64,000 nucleotides of DNA, taken from assembly GCA_934317845.1 (NCBI GenBank), contig CAKRES010000004.1, positions 1 to 64,000 of the forward strand, in the 5' to 3' direction. A program made the position numbers and the translations under genes. The notes below the pieces were generated by a model. That model was not told the origin of the DNA. It did not search any database and saw only the letters and a list, made by a program, of their open reading frames with translations. Source of the DNA: an uncultured Lachnospiraceae bacterium. Lineage in GTDB: Bacteria; Bacillota; Clostridia; Lachnospirales; Lachnospiraceae. This document shows, piece after piece, positions 44,315 to 52,750 of this stretch (its first letter is position 1; each line of letters begins with the position of its first letter).

Positions 44315-44315
44315 C

Positions 44316-44376
44316 TTGACTTTTTTTCTACAATCTGTTAAAACAGTAACCATGTTAAATAATAACACCGTTAATA
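44316..44376 (+). promoter_or_regulatory. marR promoter with GTTA/TAAC operators
   Basis: TTGACT near 44316-44321 with a weak -10 about 17 bases later is followed by two inverted half-site pairs, GTTAAAACAGTAAC and GTTAAATAATAAC, and a further GTTA. These overlap or follow the promoter and are likely sites for the MarR-type protein encoded just downstream. Positions may be off by one base. Confidence 0.65.
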
Positions 44377-44391
44377 TTTGGAGGTGATGAT

Positions 44392-44859
44392 TTGGATGGA
44401 AAGATCATGAAAGCGTTTATGCGTTTTCAAAAATTAAAGATCAATACGATCATCGAAGGTATTTCCATCAGTGATTTTCATATATTGGGAGCACTGCATT
44501 GTTATGAGGAACACGAGGATGAAACAGGTGGAATGAAGGTATCCGAGCTTGCGCGGATGATGCAGGTTTCTTCTCCTTCTATGTCTCGTACGCTTAATCA
44601 TCTGGAAAAAGATGGATATGTATGCCGGTATGAAGTTTCGAATGATCGACGTAGTACGTATGTAAAACTGACAGAAGAAGGAAGGAAAACTGCGGGGCGT
44701 GTGGAACAGACGATGAAAGAATACTGGAAAGCTGTTTTAGCACGTGTGGGAGAAGATAAAGTAGATCAGCTCAGTGAAGTATTGGGTGAACTATACGAAG
44801 CTGCTGAAGAAGAGATTGCACTTCGTACACAGAAAAAGAAAGGAGAACATCAATCATGA
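44392..44859 (+). CDS. MarR-family transcriptional regulator
   Basis: A 155-residue regulator with the MarR winged helix: MKVSELARMMQVSSPSMSRT, LNHLEKDGYVCR, and wing SNDRRSTYVKLTEEG. The TTG at 44392, seven bases after GGAGGTGA, is the likely start; an ATG 15 bases later is possible. Its stop overlaps the first exporter gene (ATGA). It probably represses itself and the exporter until a drug-like ligand binds. Confidence 0.88.
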   Translation: MDGKIMKAFMRFQKLKINTIIEGISISDFHILGALHCYEEHEDETGGMKVSELARMMQVSSPSMSRTLNHLEKDGYVCRYEVSNDRRSTYVKLTEEGRKTAGRVEQTMKEYWKAVLARVGEDKVDQLSEVLGELYEAAEEEIALRTQKKKGEHQS

Positions 44860-47201
44860 TACAGATTTTTAAGAATTTAGTTCCGTATTGGAAAACAATT
44901 CTTGTGATATTTGCATTGCTGATCGTACAGGCATTTTGTGATCTGTCCCTTCCACAGTTTACGGCAAATATCATTGATGTTGGAATCAGTAGTAGTGGAA
45001 AGGAACATATACTGCCGTCAAAAATGACTGCAAAGGAATATGAAAAAGCACAGCTTTTTATGACCGAAAAGGAGCAGGATCTGTTTTCAGACAGTTACCA
45101 AAAAAAAGGAAAGGCGTATGTGTTAAAGCATTTGTCAAAGGAACAGCTTGAAAAACGGGACGATAAATTGCTTACACCGATCCTGATCAATTATCAGATG
45201 GAAGCGGTGGAAGTAAACAAGTTTAAAGAGCAGCTTTGGGGAAATGCGCAGGTGCAGCAGGCGTTGACTCAGGCGAAGATCACCAAAGAGTCTTTTATGG
45301 ATATGGATGTAGAAGCCATTGGTCAGATGATGGGCATTTCCATTACTTCCTTTGAAAAAGAAGTAGAGGACGAGGATGGAAATAAAGTCAAAAACCAGTG
45401 TGTAGATATGCGGGACATTTTTGAAGCAATGGCGGCACAGGGGATGATGGATGATTCCGCAATGCAGTCTGCCAGAGAGACATTTCAGAAGATGTCGGAT
45501 ACCATTGGTTCTTCTACCTTGCAGTCCATGGGCAAAAAGTGGGCACTGGAACGGGAAGAAGAGGCAAAGGTAGATACAGAGAAAAATCAGAAAGATTATC
45601 TCTTCTCAAGCGGCATGAAAATGCTTGCACTTGCTTTGTTAATGGGATTGGTATCAATACTGGTCAGCTTTTTTGCTTCCCGTGTGGGTGCGTCAGTTGG
45701 AAGGCATTTAAGACATAACATTTTCCATCAGGTCGTTGGTTTTTCCAATGCGGACATGGACGAATTTTCTACTGCATCACTGATCACCCGGAGCACCAAT
45801 GATGTGCAGCAGATCCAGATGGTGAGTATCATGCTGCTTCGTATGGTATTATATGCACCGATCATTGGAATTGGTGGGGTGATAAAGGTGCTTGAAACAG
45901 GCGCCGGAATGGGATGGACGATCGTTCTGGCTGTTCTTGTCATCATTGGATTTGTGATGCTTTTGATGTCGGTGACCATGCCAAAATTTAAGATCATGCA
46001 AAAACTGGTAGATGCGGTAAACCTGGTATCCCGTGAGATCTTAACCGGACTATCCGTGATTCGTGCATTTGGAAGAGAGAAAAAGGAAGAGGAACGTTTC
46101 GATGAAGCCAACCACAAACTGATGAAAACACAGCTCTTCACAAACCGTGTGATGACATTTATGATGCCGGGAATGATGACGATCATGTATGCCGTTGATA
46201 TTTTGATCGTGTGGGTGGCTGCCCATAAGATTGATGATGGTCTGTTAGAGGTTGGTGCTATGACTGCATTTATTACTTATGCAATGCAGATCGTAATGGC
46301 ATTTTTAATGTTAACAATGATGTCTATCATGCTTCCGAGAGCCGGTGTTGCAGCAGAACGTATTGATGAGGTTTTAAAAAAGAAAGCTTCCGTTCAGGAA
46401 AAAGAGCATCCGGTAGCTCTTAAAAAGAAGGAAGGTACGGTAACATTTGATCATGTGTCATTTGCTTATCCGAATGCCAAAGAGGATGTGTTAAAGAATA
46501 TTTCCTTTGTGGCAAAGCCTGGACAGACCACAGCGATCATCGGAAGTACCGGATGTGGAAAATCCACACTCGTAAATCTGATTCCACGGCTTTATGATGT
46601 GACAGGTGGTAAGATCCTGTTAGATGGCGTGGATATCAGGAATTTAGCGATGAAAGAGCTGCGTGAAGAGATCGGCTTTGTGCCACAAAAGGGTGTATTG
46701 TTCTCCGGTACGATTGAAAGTAACCTGCGCTTTGGAAATAAGGATGCGTCGGATGAATTGATCCGTGAAAGTGCTGAGATCGCACAGGCAATGGAATTCA
46801 TTGACAGTAAGGATAACAAGTTTTCAAGCAGAATTTCACAGGGAGGATCCAACGTATCGGGAGGACAAAAGCAGCGATTGGCGATTGCCCGTGCGATCGC
46901 AAAAGAACCGGACATTTTCATATTCGATGACAGTTTCTCGGCACTGGATATGAAAACGGATGCCAAACTGAGAAAAGAACTGGCTTCTAAAGTGAAGGAT
47001 AAAACGGTGATCATTGTGGCACAGCGTATCAGTACGATCCTGCATGCAGATCAGATCCTTGTATTGGATGAGGGAGAGATCGTAGGAAAGGGTACGCATG
47101 AAGAATTGCTCCGCACTTGTGAAGTATATGAACAGATAGCCCGTTCCCAGCTTTCAGAAAAAGAACTGGGGATTACGGAAAACAAAAAGGAGGTGCAGTA
47201 G
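44856..47201 (+). CDS. ABC exporter half with large extracellular domain and degenerate ATP site
   Basis: A 781-residue half-transporter, about 160-200 residues longer than usual. The extra length lies between the first two membrane helices (about residues 45-245) and forms an acidic, Lys/Glu/Met-rich extracellular domain. The nucleotide domain has intact Walker A GSTGCGKST and signature NVSGGQKQRL, but Walker B ends FDD instead of DE and the H-loop His is replaced by Gln (VAQRIST). This is the degenerate partner of a heterodimeric exporter. Translation is coupled to marR upstream and the second half is two bases downstream. Confidence 0.87.
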   Translation: MIQIFKNLVPYWKTILVIFALLIVQAFCDLSLPQFTANIIDVGISSSGKEHILPSKMTAKEYEKAQLFMTEKEQDLFSDSYQKKGKAYVLKHLSKEQLEKRDDKLLTPILINYQMEAVEVNKFKEQLWGNAQVQQALTQAKITKESFMDMDVEAIGQMMGISITSFEKEVEDEDGNKVKNQCVDMRDIFEAMAAQGMMDDSAMQSARETFQKMSDTIGSSTLQSMGKKWALEREEEAKVDTEKNQKDYLFSSGMKMLALALLMGLVSILVSFFASRVGASVGRHLRHNIFHQVVGFSNADMDEFSTASLITRSTNDVQQIQMVSIMLLRMVLYAPIIGIGGVIKVLETGAGMGWTIVLAVLVIIGFVMLLMSVTMPKFKIMQKLVDAVNLVSREILTGLSVIRAFGREKKEEERFDEANHKLMKTQLFTNRVMTFMMPGMMTIMYAVDILIVWVAAHKIDDGLLEVGAMTAFITYAMQIVMAFLMLTMMSIMLPRAGVAAERIDEVLKKKASVQEKEHPVALKKKEGTVTFDHVSFAYPNAKEDVLKNISFVAKPGQTTAIIGSTGCGKSTLVNLIPRLYDVTGGKILLDGVDIRNLAMKELREEIGFVPQKGVLFSGTIESNLRFGNKDASDELIRESAEIAQAMEFIDSKDNKFSSRISQGGSNVSGGQKQRLAIARAIAKEPDIFIFDDSFSALDMKTDAKLRKELASKVKDKTVIIVAQRISTILHADQILVLDEGEIVGKGTHEELLRTCEVYEQIARSQLSEKELGITENKKEVQ

Positions 47202-47202
47202 T

Positions 47203-49068
47203 ATGGACGAACAGGAAAAACGTGAAGATCTGAAAAAACAACAGATGCCCCGTCGGAGAATGGGTCGTCCGGGAGGACCTGGTATGCCGGTGGAAAAAGC
47301 CAAAGACTTTAAAGGTTCCATCGGAAAACTACTTGCCTATATGGGACGTTACAAATATACTGTTGTATTGGTCATGCTGCTTGCAGGTGGTTCCACGATC
47401 CTTACAGTTTTAGGACCGAAGGTCATGGGAAAGGCAACAACAGCATTAGTAGAAGGATTAACGAATAAGATTGCCAAAACGGGAGGAATTGATTTTTCCT
47501 ATATTGTGAAGATCTTATTGTTTACACTGCTGCTTTATTTGGGAAGTGCTGCATTTACCTTTGTACAGGGTTGGCTGATGACGGGAATCTCACAGAAAAT
47601 GTGTTATCGGATGAGAAAAGATATTTCCGAGAAGATCAATCGTATGCCGATGAAATATTTTGAGAGTCGTACCTATGGTGAAGTATTATCACGCATTACC
47701 AACGATGTTGATACACTTGGTATGTCATTAAATCAGAGTGTAACGATGATCATTACAAGTGTGTTTACAATTGTCGGTGTGTTTGTCATGATGATGACGA
47801 TCTCTCCGTTGATGACGCTGATCGCATTGGTGATCCTTCCGGTTTCTGCGGCTTTGATGGGATTAGTTATCAAAAAATCACAGAAGTATTTTAAAACACA
47901 GCAGGAATATCTGGGACATATCAATGGTCAGGTAGAAGAGGTGTATGGCGGACATAACGTGATCAAAGTGTTCAACAAAGAAGAGGAGACATTAAAGAGT
48001 TTTGATGAAACCAATGATGTGCTTTACCGGTCTGCATGGAAATCCCAGTTTTTATCTGGACTGATGCAGCCGATCATGATGTTTGTCGGCAATTTGGGAT
48101 ATGTAGGTGTTGCGATCACTGGTGGTATCATGGCGATCCACGGGCGTATCACGATCGGTAATATCCAGGCATTTATCCAGTATGTGAAACAGTTTACCCA
48201 GCCGGTACAGCAGATCGCACAGGTGATCAATCAGGTACAGTCAATGGCGGCTGCTTCCGAGCGTGTATTTGAATTTTTGGAAGAAGAGGAAGAACAGCAG
48301 ACCGTGGAGCATCCGGTTACGTTGGAACAGGTACAGGGATATGTTTCGTTTGATCATGTAAAATTTGGTTATAAAGAGGATCAGACGATCATCAAGGATT
48401 TTAGTGCTGAGGTAAAACCGGGACAAAAAATAGCGATCGTAGGACCGACAGGAGCCGGAAAGACAACAATGGTAAAGCTGCTGATGCGCTTTTACGATGT
48501 AAACAGTGGTGCGATCAAGGTGGACGGACACGATATCAGAGATTTTGACCGCAGAAAGCTTCGGGATGCATTTGGTATGGTGTTACAGGATACCTGGCTT
48601 TTTAAAGGTACGATCATGGAAAATATCCGCTATGGCCGTTTGGATGCTACGGATGAGGAAGTGATCGCTGCGGCAAAGGCGGCACATGCACATCGTTTTA
48701 TTATGACACTGCCGGGTGGCTACGATATGGAATTAAATGAGGACGCATCCAATGTATCGCAGGGGCAAAAGCAGCTTTTGACGATTGCAAGAGCCATTTT
48801 AGCAGATAATCCGATCCTGATCCTGGATGAGGCAACCTCTTCTGTAGACACAAGAACCGAGGTGCGGATCCAGAAGGCAATGGATAACCTGATGAAAGGA
48901 AGAACAAGCTTTGTGATCGCACACCGCCTTTCCACGATCAAAGATGCAGATCTGATCTTTGTAATGAAGGATGGTGATATCATCGAACAGGGAACACATG
49001 AAGAATTGCTGGCACAAAAAGGATTTTATGCAGATCTTTATAACAGCCAGTTTGAGGAGGCTTCTTAA
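47203..49068 (+). CDS. ABC exporter half with catalytic ATP site
   Basis: A 621-residue half-transporter with six membrane helices and an ATPase domain containing Walker A GPTGAGKTT, Walker B LILDEATSSVD and an intact H-loop IAHRLST, but a non-canonical signature VSQGQKQLL. In heterodimeric exporters this degenerate signature contacts the partner's degenerate Walker site, while this protein's Walker site pairs with the partner's canonical signature. The two genes therefore form one asymmetric drug or peptide exporter. A Met/Arg/Pro-rich N-terminus of about 30 residues precedes the first helix. Confidence 0.9.
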   Translation: MDEQEKREDLKKQQMPRRRMGRPGGPGMPVEKAKDFKGSIGKLLAYMGRYKYTVVLVMLLAGGSTILTVLGPKVMGKATTALVEGLTNKIAKTGGIDFSYIVKILLFTLLLYLGSAAFTFVQGWLMTGISQKMCYRMRKDISEKINRMPMKYFESRTYGEVLSRITNDVDTLGMSLNQSVTMIITSVFTIVGVFVMMMTISPLMTLIALVILPVSAALMGLVIKKSQKYFKTQQEYLGHINGQVEEVYGGHNVIKVFNKEEETLKSFDETNDVLYRSAWKSQFLSGLMQPIMMFVGNLGYVGVAITGGIMAIHGRITIGNIQAFIQYVKQFTQPVQQIAQVINQVQSMAAASERVFEFLEEEEEQQTVEHPVTLEQVQGYVSFDHVKFGYKEDQTIIKDFSAEVKPGQKIAIVGPTGAGKTTMVKLLMRFYDVNSGAIKVDGHDIRDFDRRKLRDAFGMVLQDTWLFKGTIMENIRYGRLDATDEEVIAAAKAAHAHRFIMTLPGGYDMELNEDASNVSQGQKQLLTIARAILADNPILILDEATSSVDTRTEVRIQKAMDNLMKGRTSFVIAHRLSTIKDADLIFVMKDGDIIEQGTHEELLAQKGFYADLYNSQFEEAS

Positions 49069-49125
49069 AACTGTTTCTTGTAAAACTTTTTCAATCCCAA
49101 CATGTTCATTTTTACTAAAAAGTTG

Positions 49126-49176
49126 TATAATAAAAAAAGAGGAAGGGGTGCACCGTATAGCACCCCTGTTTTCTTT
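49126..49176 (+). terminator. Hairpin with T-rich tail between the exporter and hydG
   Basis: GGGGTGC (49145-49151) pairs with GCACCCC (49160-49166) and is followed by TGTTTTCTTTG. It may terminate the exporter transcript. A TATAAT at 49126-49131, with a poor -35, lies just upstream, so the hairpin could also sit at the start of the hydG transcript. Confidence 0.55.
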
Positions 49177-49209
49177 GCAGGACCGGGTAGAAATGAATGG
49201 AGGAAAAAC

Positions 49210-50628
49210 ATGTATAACGTGATGTCACCAAAGGCAGAGGAGTTTATTTCGGATGAAGAGATTAAATCGTGTCTGTCTTATGCACAAGAAAATAAAAAAA
49301 ATCGGGAACTGATCGATCAGATCCTTACAAAAGCCAAAGAAATGAAGGGAATCACGCATAAAGAAGCACTGGTTTTATTAGACTGTGAACTTCCTGATAA
49401 AAACGAGGAGATTTATGCACTGGCACAGGAGATCAAAGAAGAATTTTACGGCAATCGTATTGTAATGTTTGCTCCGCTTTATCTGTCAAATTATTGCGTA
49501 AATGGATGCGAATATTGCCCGTATCATGTGAAAAACAAGCATATCCGGCGTGTGAAGCTTTCACAGGAGGATATTGTCCGGGAGGTAACGGCATTACAGG
49601 ATATGGGACACAAACGCCTGGCGATCGAAGCAGGAGAAGATCCGGTCAATAATCCGATCGAATATATTTTAGAAAGTATTCAGACGATCTATTCGATCAA
49701 GCATAAAAATGGAGCAATCCGACGTGTGAATGTCAATATTGCAGCAACTACAAAAGAAAACTATAAAAAACTCAAATATGCCGGGATCGGAACTTATATT
49801 TTATTTCAGGAAACCTATCATAAAAAGTCGTATGAAGCACTGCATCCAACCGGGCCGAAGCATGATTATGCCTATCACACTGAAGCTATGGATCGGGCCA
49901 TGGAAGCGGGAATTGACGATGTAGGACTGGGGGTGTTGTTTGGCCTGAATAACTATCGGTATGATTTTACCGGGATCATCATGCATGCGGAGCATTTAGA
50001 GGCATATGAAGGAGTGGGACCACATACGATCAGTGTTCCGCGGGTGCGTCGTGCCGATGATATTGATCCGGATGTATTTGACAATGGAATCTCGGATGAA
50101 ACTTTTGCAAAGATCGTGGCATGTCTGCGTATTGCTGTTCCATATACCGGTATGATCGTATCCACAAGAGAGAGCCAGTCAAGCAGGGAAAAAGTGCTGC
50201 ATCTTGGTATATCACAGATCAGTGGTGGCTCCCGTACTTCTGTGGGTGGTTATTATGAAGAAGAGAGAGAAGAAGATAATTCTGCCCAGTTTGATGTATC
50301 AGACAATCGTACGTTAGATGAGGTGGTGCGTTGGCTGATGCAGATGGGGATGATCCCAAGCTTTTGTACAGCCTGCTACCGGGAAGGGCGCACCGGTGAT
50401 CGTTTTATGAGTCTGTTAAAGAGTAAGCAGATCATTAACTGTTGTCATCCGAATGCTCTGATGACACTAAAAGAATATTTGGAAGACTATGCTTTGCCGG
50501 AAACCAAAGCAGTGGGAGATGCTCTGATCCGGAAGGAGATTGAAAAGGTTACCAATCCAAAGGTAAAGGAACGTGCCAAAGAATATTTGTCAGAGATCCG
50601 GGAAGGAAAAAGAGATTTTCGTTTTTAA
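49210..50628 (+). CDS. hydG: [FeFe]-hydrogenase H-cluster maturase HydG
   Basis: A 472-residue radical-SAM enzyme that cleaves tyrosine to make the CO and cyanide ligands of the hydrogenase H-cluster. The SAM cluster motif is CVNGCEYC (C-x3-C-x2-C, about residue 97), and the C-terminal second cluster ligands appear as CTACYREGRTGDRF and a later Cys in INCCHP, as in HydG. The start at 49210 follows GGAGGAAAA; an upstream in-frame start at 49102 would include the hairpin region. hydE and hydF are not in this window. Confidence 0.93.
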   Translation: MYNVMSPKAEEFISDEEIKSCLSYAQENKKNRELIDQILTKAKEMKGITHKEALVLLDCELPDKNEEIYALAQEIKEEFYGNRIVMFAPLYLSNYCVNGCEYCPYHVKNKHIRRVKLSQEDIVREVTALQDMGHKRLAIEAGEDPVNNPIEYILESIQTIYSIKHKNGAIRRVNVNIAATTKENYKKLKYAGIGTYILFQETYHKKSYEALHPTGPKHDYAYHTEAMDRAMEAGIDDVGLGVLFGLNNYRYDFTGIIMHAEHLEAYEGVGPHTISVPRVRRADDIDPDVFDNGISDETFAKIVACLRIAVPYTGMIVSTRESQSSREKVLHLGISQISGGSRTSVGGYYEEEREEDNSAQFDVSDNRTLDEVVRWLMQMGMIPSFCTACYREGRTGDRFMSLLKSKQIINCCHPNALMTLKEYLEDYALPETKAVGDALIRKEIEKVTNPKVKERAKEYLSEIREGKRDFRF

Positions 50629-50686
50629 GAAGAAAATTATTTGGTGAAACTGTATTTTTTCGCTTTCTTTTTCCTGGGATATTTAG

Positions 50687-50692
50687 TATAAT
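50687..50692 (+). promoter_or_regulatory. Possible -10 box of the EAL-protein gene
   Basis: TATAAT preceded by TTTAG lies about 105 bases before the start codon. No good -35 box is seen at 17 bases, so this is tentative. Confidence 0.4.
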
Positions 50693-50797
50693 AGTACATG
50701 GTTTTTGGAAAAAAACTGTAAATGAAATAGATTTGTGAACATTTCACAATATAAATAGAATTTCAAAAATATGGTGAAGAAGGGAAGGAGGGACACC

Positions 50798-52489
50798 ATG
50801 GAAGAGCTGACATATGAAGCGTGCCAGAAAAATCTCCGGGAGATGTGTAGAATTCACCGGGATACAGTATATTTTTATTATAATCAGGAGACGGATACCT
50901 GGTATATTGAAGCTAATCAGGTGCTTCCGGCACAGCTGCAAGGGCAGGATACCCGGTTGTTTCCTCTGATGTTGGCAACGGATGTGATACATCCGGATGA
51001 TTACTACCGCTTCGAGACATTTTATCAGCGAATCAAACAGGGAATGAAGGAATCGATCCATATGGAAGAGATGTCCATCAGTTTTCGGATGCAGACAGCA
51101 CAATCTGAGATGGAGACTGTGCGTGTAGTATGTTTCTTTAAACTGGATAAAGAAGGAAAGATCAGCGAAATAGCTGGAAAGTTTCGTCCGTTGACAGAGC
51201 AGGAGAAAGTGAACAACAGCATCTTAGTGCAGTTTACTTCGGATAAGAACCCTAGTTTTTTCTTTAAACGGGTAGGGATGTTTATGGAGCGTTATCCGGA
51301 GGAACAGCGTTTTGCTTATATACAGTTTGACGTAAATAAATTTAAACTGATCAATGATACCTACGGTATTGAAGTGGGAGATGAGGTTCTTTCCTATATT
51401 TCTAATACCTTGGATTTATTATGTAATGATGATCAGCTGCATATCCGCTATGCTTCTGACCAATTTTTGGTGGTTATGCCATATTCTGCCAGAGAGGAAG
51501 TTGTAGATTTTATTCATAGTATTGATGAAAAGATCTGTCGATACAAGCAGATCCGATATAAACTTACTTATGGTGTCAGTATCAGTGATGACCGGTATAT
51601 GTCGGCGCGTTCTTATTGTGATGAAGCAGGAATTGCGAGACTTTCCATCAAAGGAAATGTATTAGAAAACATTGCATTTTATGATGATGATTTAAAATCT
51701 ACGATCAAGACAGTAGATGCGATCGAGCAGGTTGAAGAGGAAGCACTGGCTAATGGAGAGTTTGTGATGTATTTACAGCCGAAGTATGATTTTTCTTCCC
51801 ATCCTGTGATCATCGGAGCAGAGGCACTGGTACGCTGGCTGCATCCGGTAAAGGGATTGATACCGCCAAATGATTTTATCCCGTTGTTTGAGCAGAATGG
51901 TTTTATTTTGAAAGTGGATGAATATATCTGGGAATATGCCTGCATGACGCTGGCAAGATGGATCAAAGAAGGCAAAAATCCAATTCCGATCTCCATCAAT
52001 ATTTCCCGTACGTATCTGCAGAAGGTGGATACGGTAGCTTATATTTCAAATCTTGTGGAGAAATATCATATTCCAATCCATCTGCTTCAGTTGGAGATTA
52101 CAGAGACGACGGAGAATGAAGAGGTTGCCGAGTATATTGAATCCTTCAAAAAAGCAGGATTTACGATGTTGATGGATGATTTTGGTTCCGGGTATTCCTC
52201 CCTTAACATGCTGAAAAATACGCGGTTTGATGTGTTAAAGATCGATCGGGCGTTTTTGTCTGAGTTTTTGGAGAGTAATCGCGGAAAAGCAATTGTTGCA
52301 CATATTATTTCCATGTCTGACGAGCTTGGCTTAGATACCGTAGCAGAAGGTGTGGAGACAAAGGAACAGGCTGATTTCTTACATGAAAAGGGCTGTACGG
52401 TTGCACAGGGATTTTATTTTTCCAAGCCGCTGCCGCTGGATGAGTTTGAAAAACTTGCTTTTCCACAAGAAGAGGAGAAGGAAGCGTAG
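50798..52489 (+). CDS. Cyclic-di-GMP phosphodiesterase with degenerate GGDEF and intact EAL domains
   Basis: A 563-residue cytoplasmic protein with an N-terminal sensor-like region (about 1-160), a GGDEF domain and an EAL domain. The GGDEF active-site motif is replaced by ASDQF in RYASDQFLVVM, so it cannot synthesise cyclic-di-GMP but may bind GTP as a regulator. The EAL domain keeps its catalytic residues: AEALVRW, SINISRTYL, LEITETTE, DDFGSGYSSL, LKIDRAF and AEGVET. It probably degrades cyclic-di-GMP. ATG 50798 follows AAGGAGGGA. Confidence 0.88.
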   Translation: MEELTYEACQKNLREMCRIHRDTVYFYYNQETDTWYIEANQVLPAQLQGQDTRLFPLMLATDVIHPDDYYRFETFYQRIKQGMKESIHMEEMSISFRMQTAQSEMETVRVVCFFKLDKEGKISEIAGKFRPLTEQEKVNNSILVQFTSDKNPSFFFKRVGMFMERYPEEQRFAYIQFDVNKFKLINDTYGIEVGDEVLSYISNTLDLLCNDDQLHIRYASDQFLVVMPYSAREEVVDFIHSIDEKICRYKQIRYKLTYGVSISDDRYMSARSYCDEAGIARLSIKGNVLENIAFYDDDLKSTIKTVDAIEQVEEEALANGEFVMYLQPKYDFSSHPVIIGAEALVRWLHPVKGLIPPNDFIPLFEQNGFILKVDEYIWEYACMTLARWIKEGKNPIPISINISRTYLQKVDTVAYISNLVEKYHIPIHLLQLEITETTENEEVAEYIESFKKAGFTMLMDDFGSGYSSLNMLKNTRFDVLKIDRAFLSEFLESNRGKAIVAHIISMSDELGLDTVAEGVETKEQADFLHEKGCTVAQGFYFSKPLPLDEFEKLAFPQEEEKEA

Positions 52490-52493
52490 AAGT

Positions 52494-52548
52494 TAAAAAG
52501 CATAAAAAAATGACTGCCAGATAGCAGTCATTTTTTTTATGCTTTTTA
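52494..52548. terminator. Bidirectional terminator overlapping a small-gene stop codon
   Basis: AAAAGCATAAAAAAATGACTG pairs almost perfectly with CAGTCATTTTTTTTATGCTTTT around GCCAGATAGC. The long A/T arms provide T-runs in both directions. On the minus strand the stop codon of the 56-residue gene lies within its foot. Confidence 0.85.
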
Positions 52549-52716
52549 ACGAACTTTGTAACCTTTTTCCACTTGCTGGTAGACATACTTAAAAAGATTG
52601 TCTTCGCTGGAAAAGATCAATTGTTTGAAATGCTTTAGACACTGGAATGAAAGAATACGAAGTTCTTCCGATAACCATAATCTGAAAGAATCTCTAACGC
52701 GCAGTTCACTGCTCAT
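52546..52716 (-). CDS. Small protein of 56 residues downstream of the butyryltransferase gene
   Basis: On the minus strand an ATG at 52716, eight bases after GGAG, opens a 56-codon frame ending with TAA at 52548-52546. The product starts MSSELRVRDSFRLWLSEEL and is rich in Phe, Leu, Tyr and charged residues, with an amphipathic helical look; it has a single Cys and no signal peptide. It starts 34 bases after the phosphate butyryltransferase stop on the same strand and ends in a strong terminator, so it should be the last gene of that transcript. I do not recognise a family. Confidence 0.65.
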   Translation of the reverse strand: MSSELRVRDSFRLWLSEELRILSFQCLKHFKQLIFSSEDNLFKYVYQQVEKGYKVR

Positions 52717-52750
52717 ACTACCATCTCCATTCTTTTTGTGTAAAAATTGA

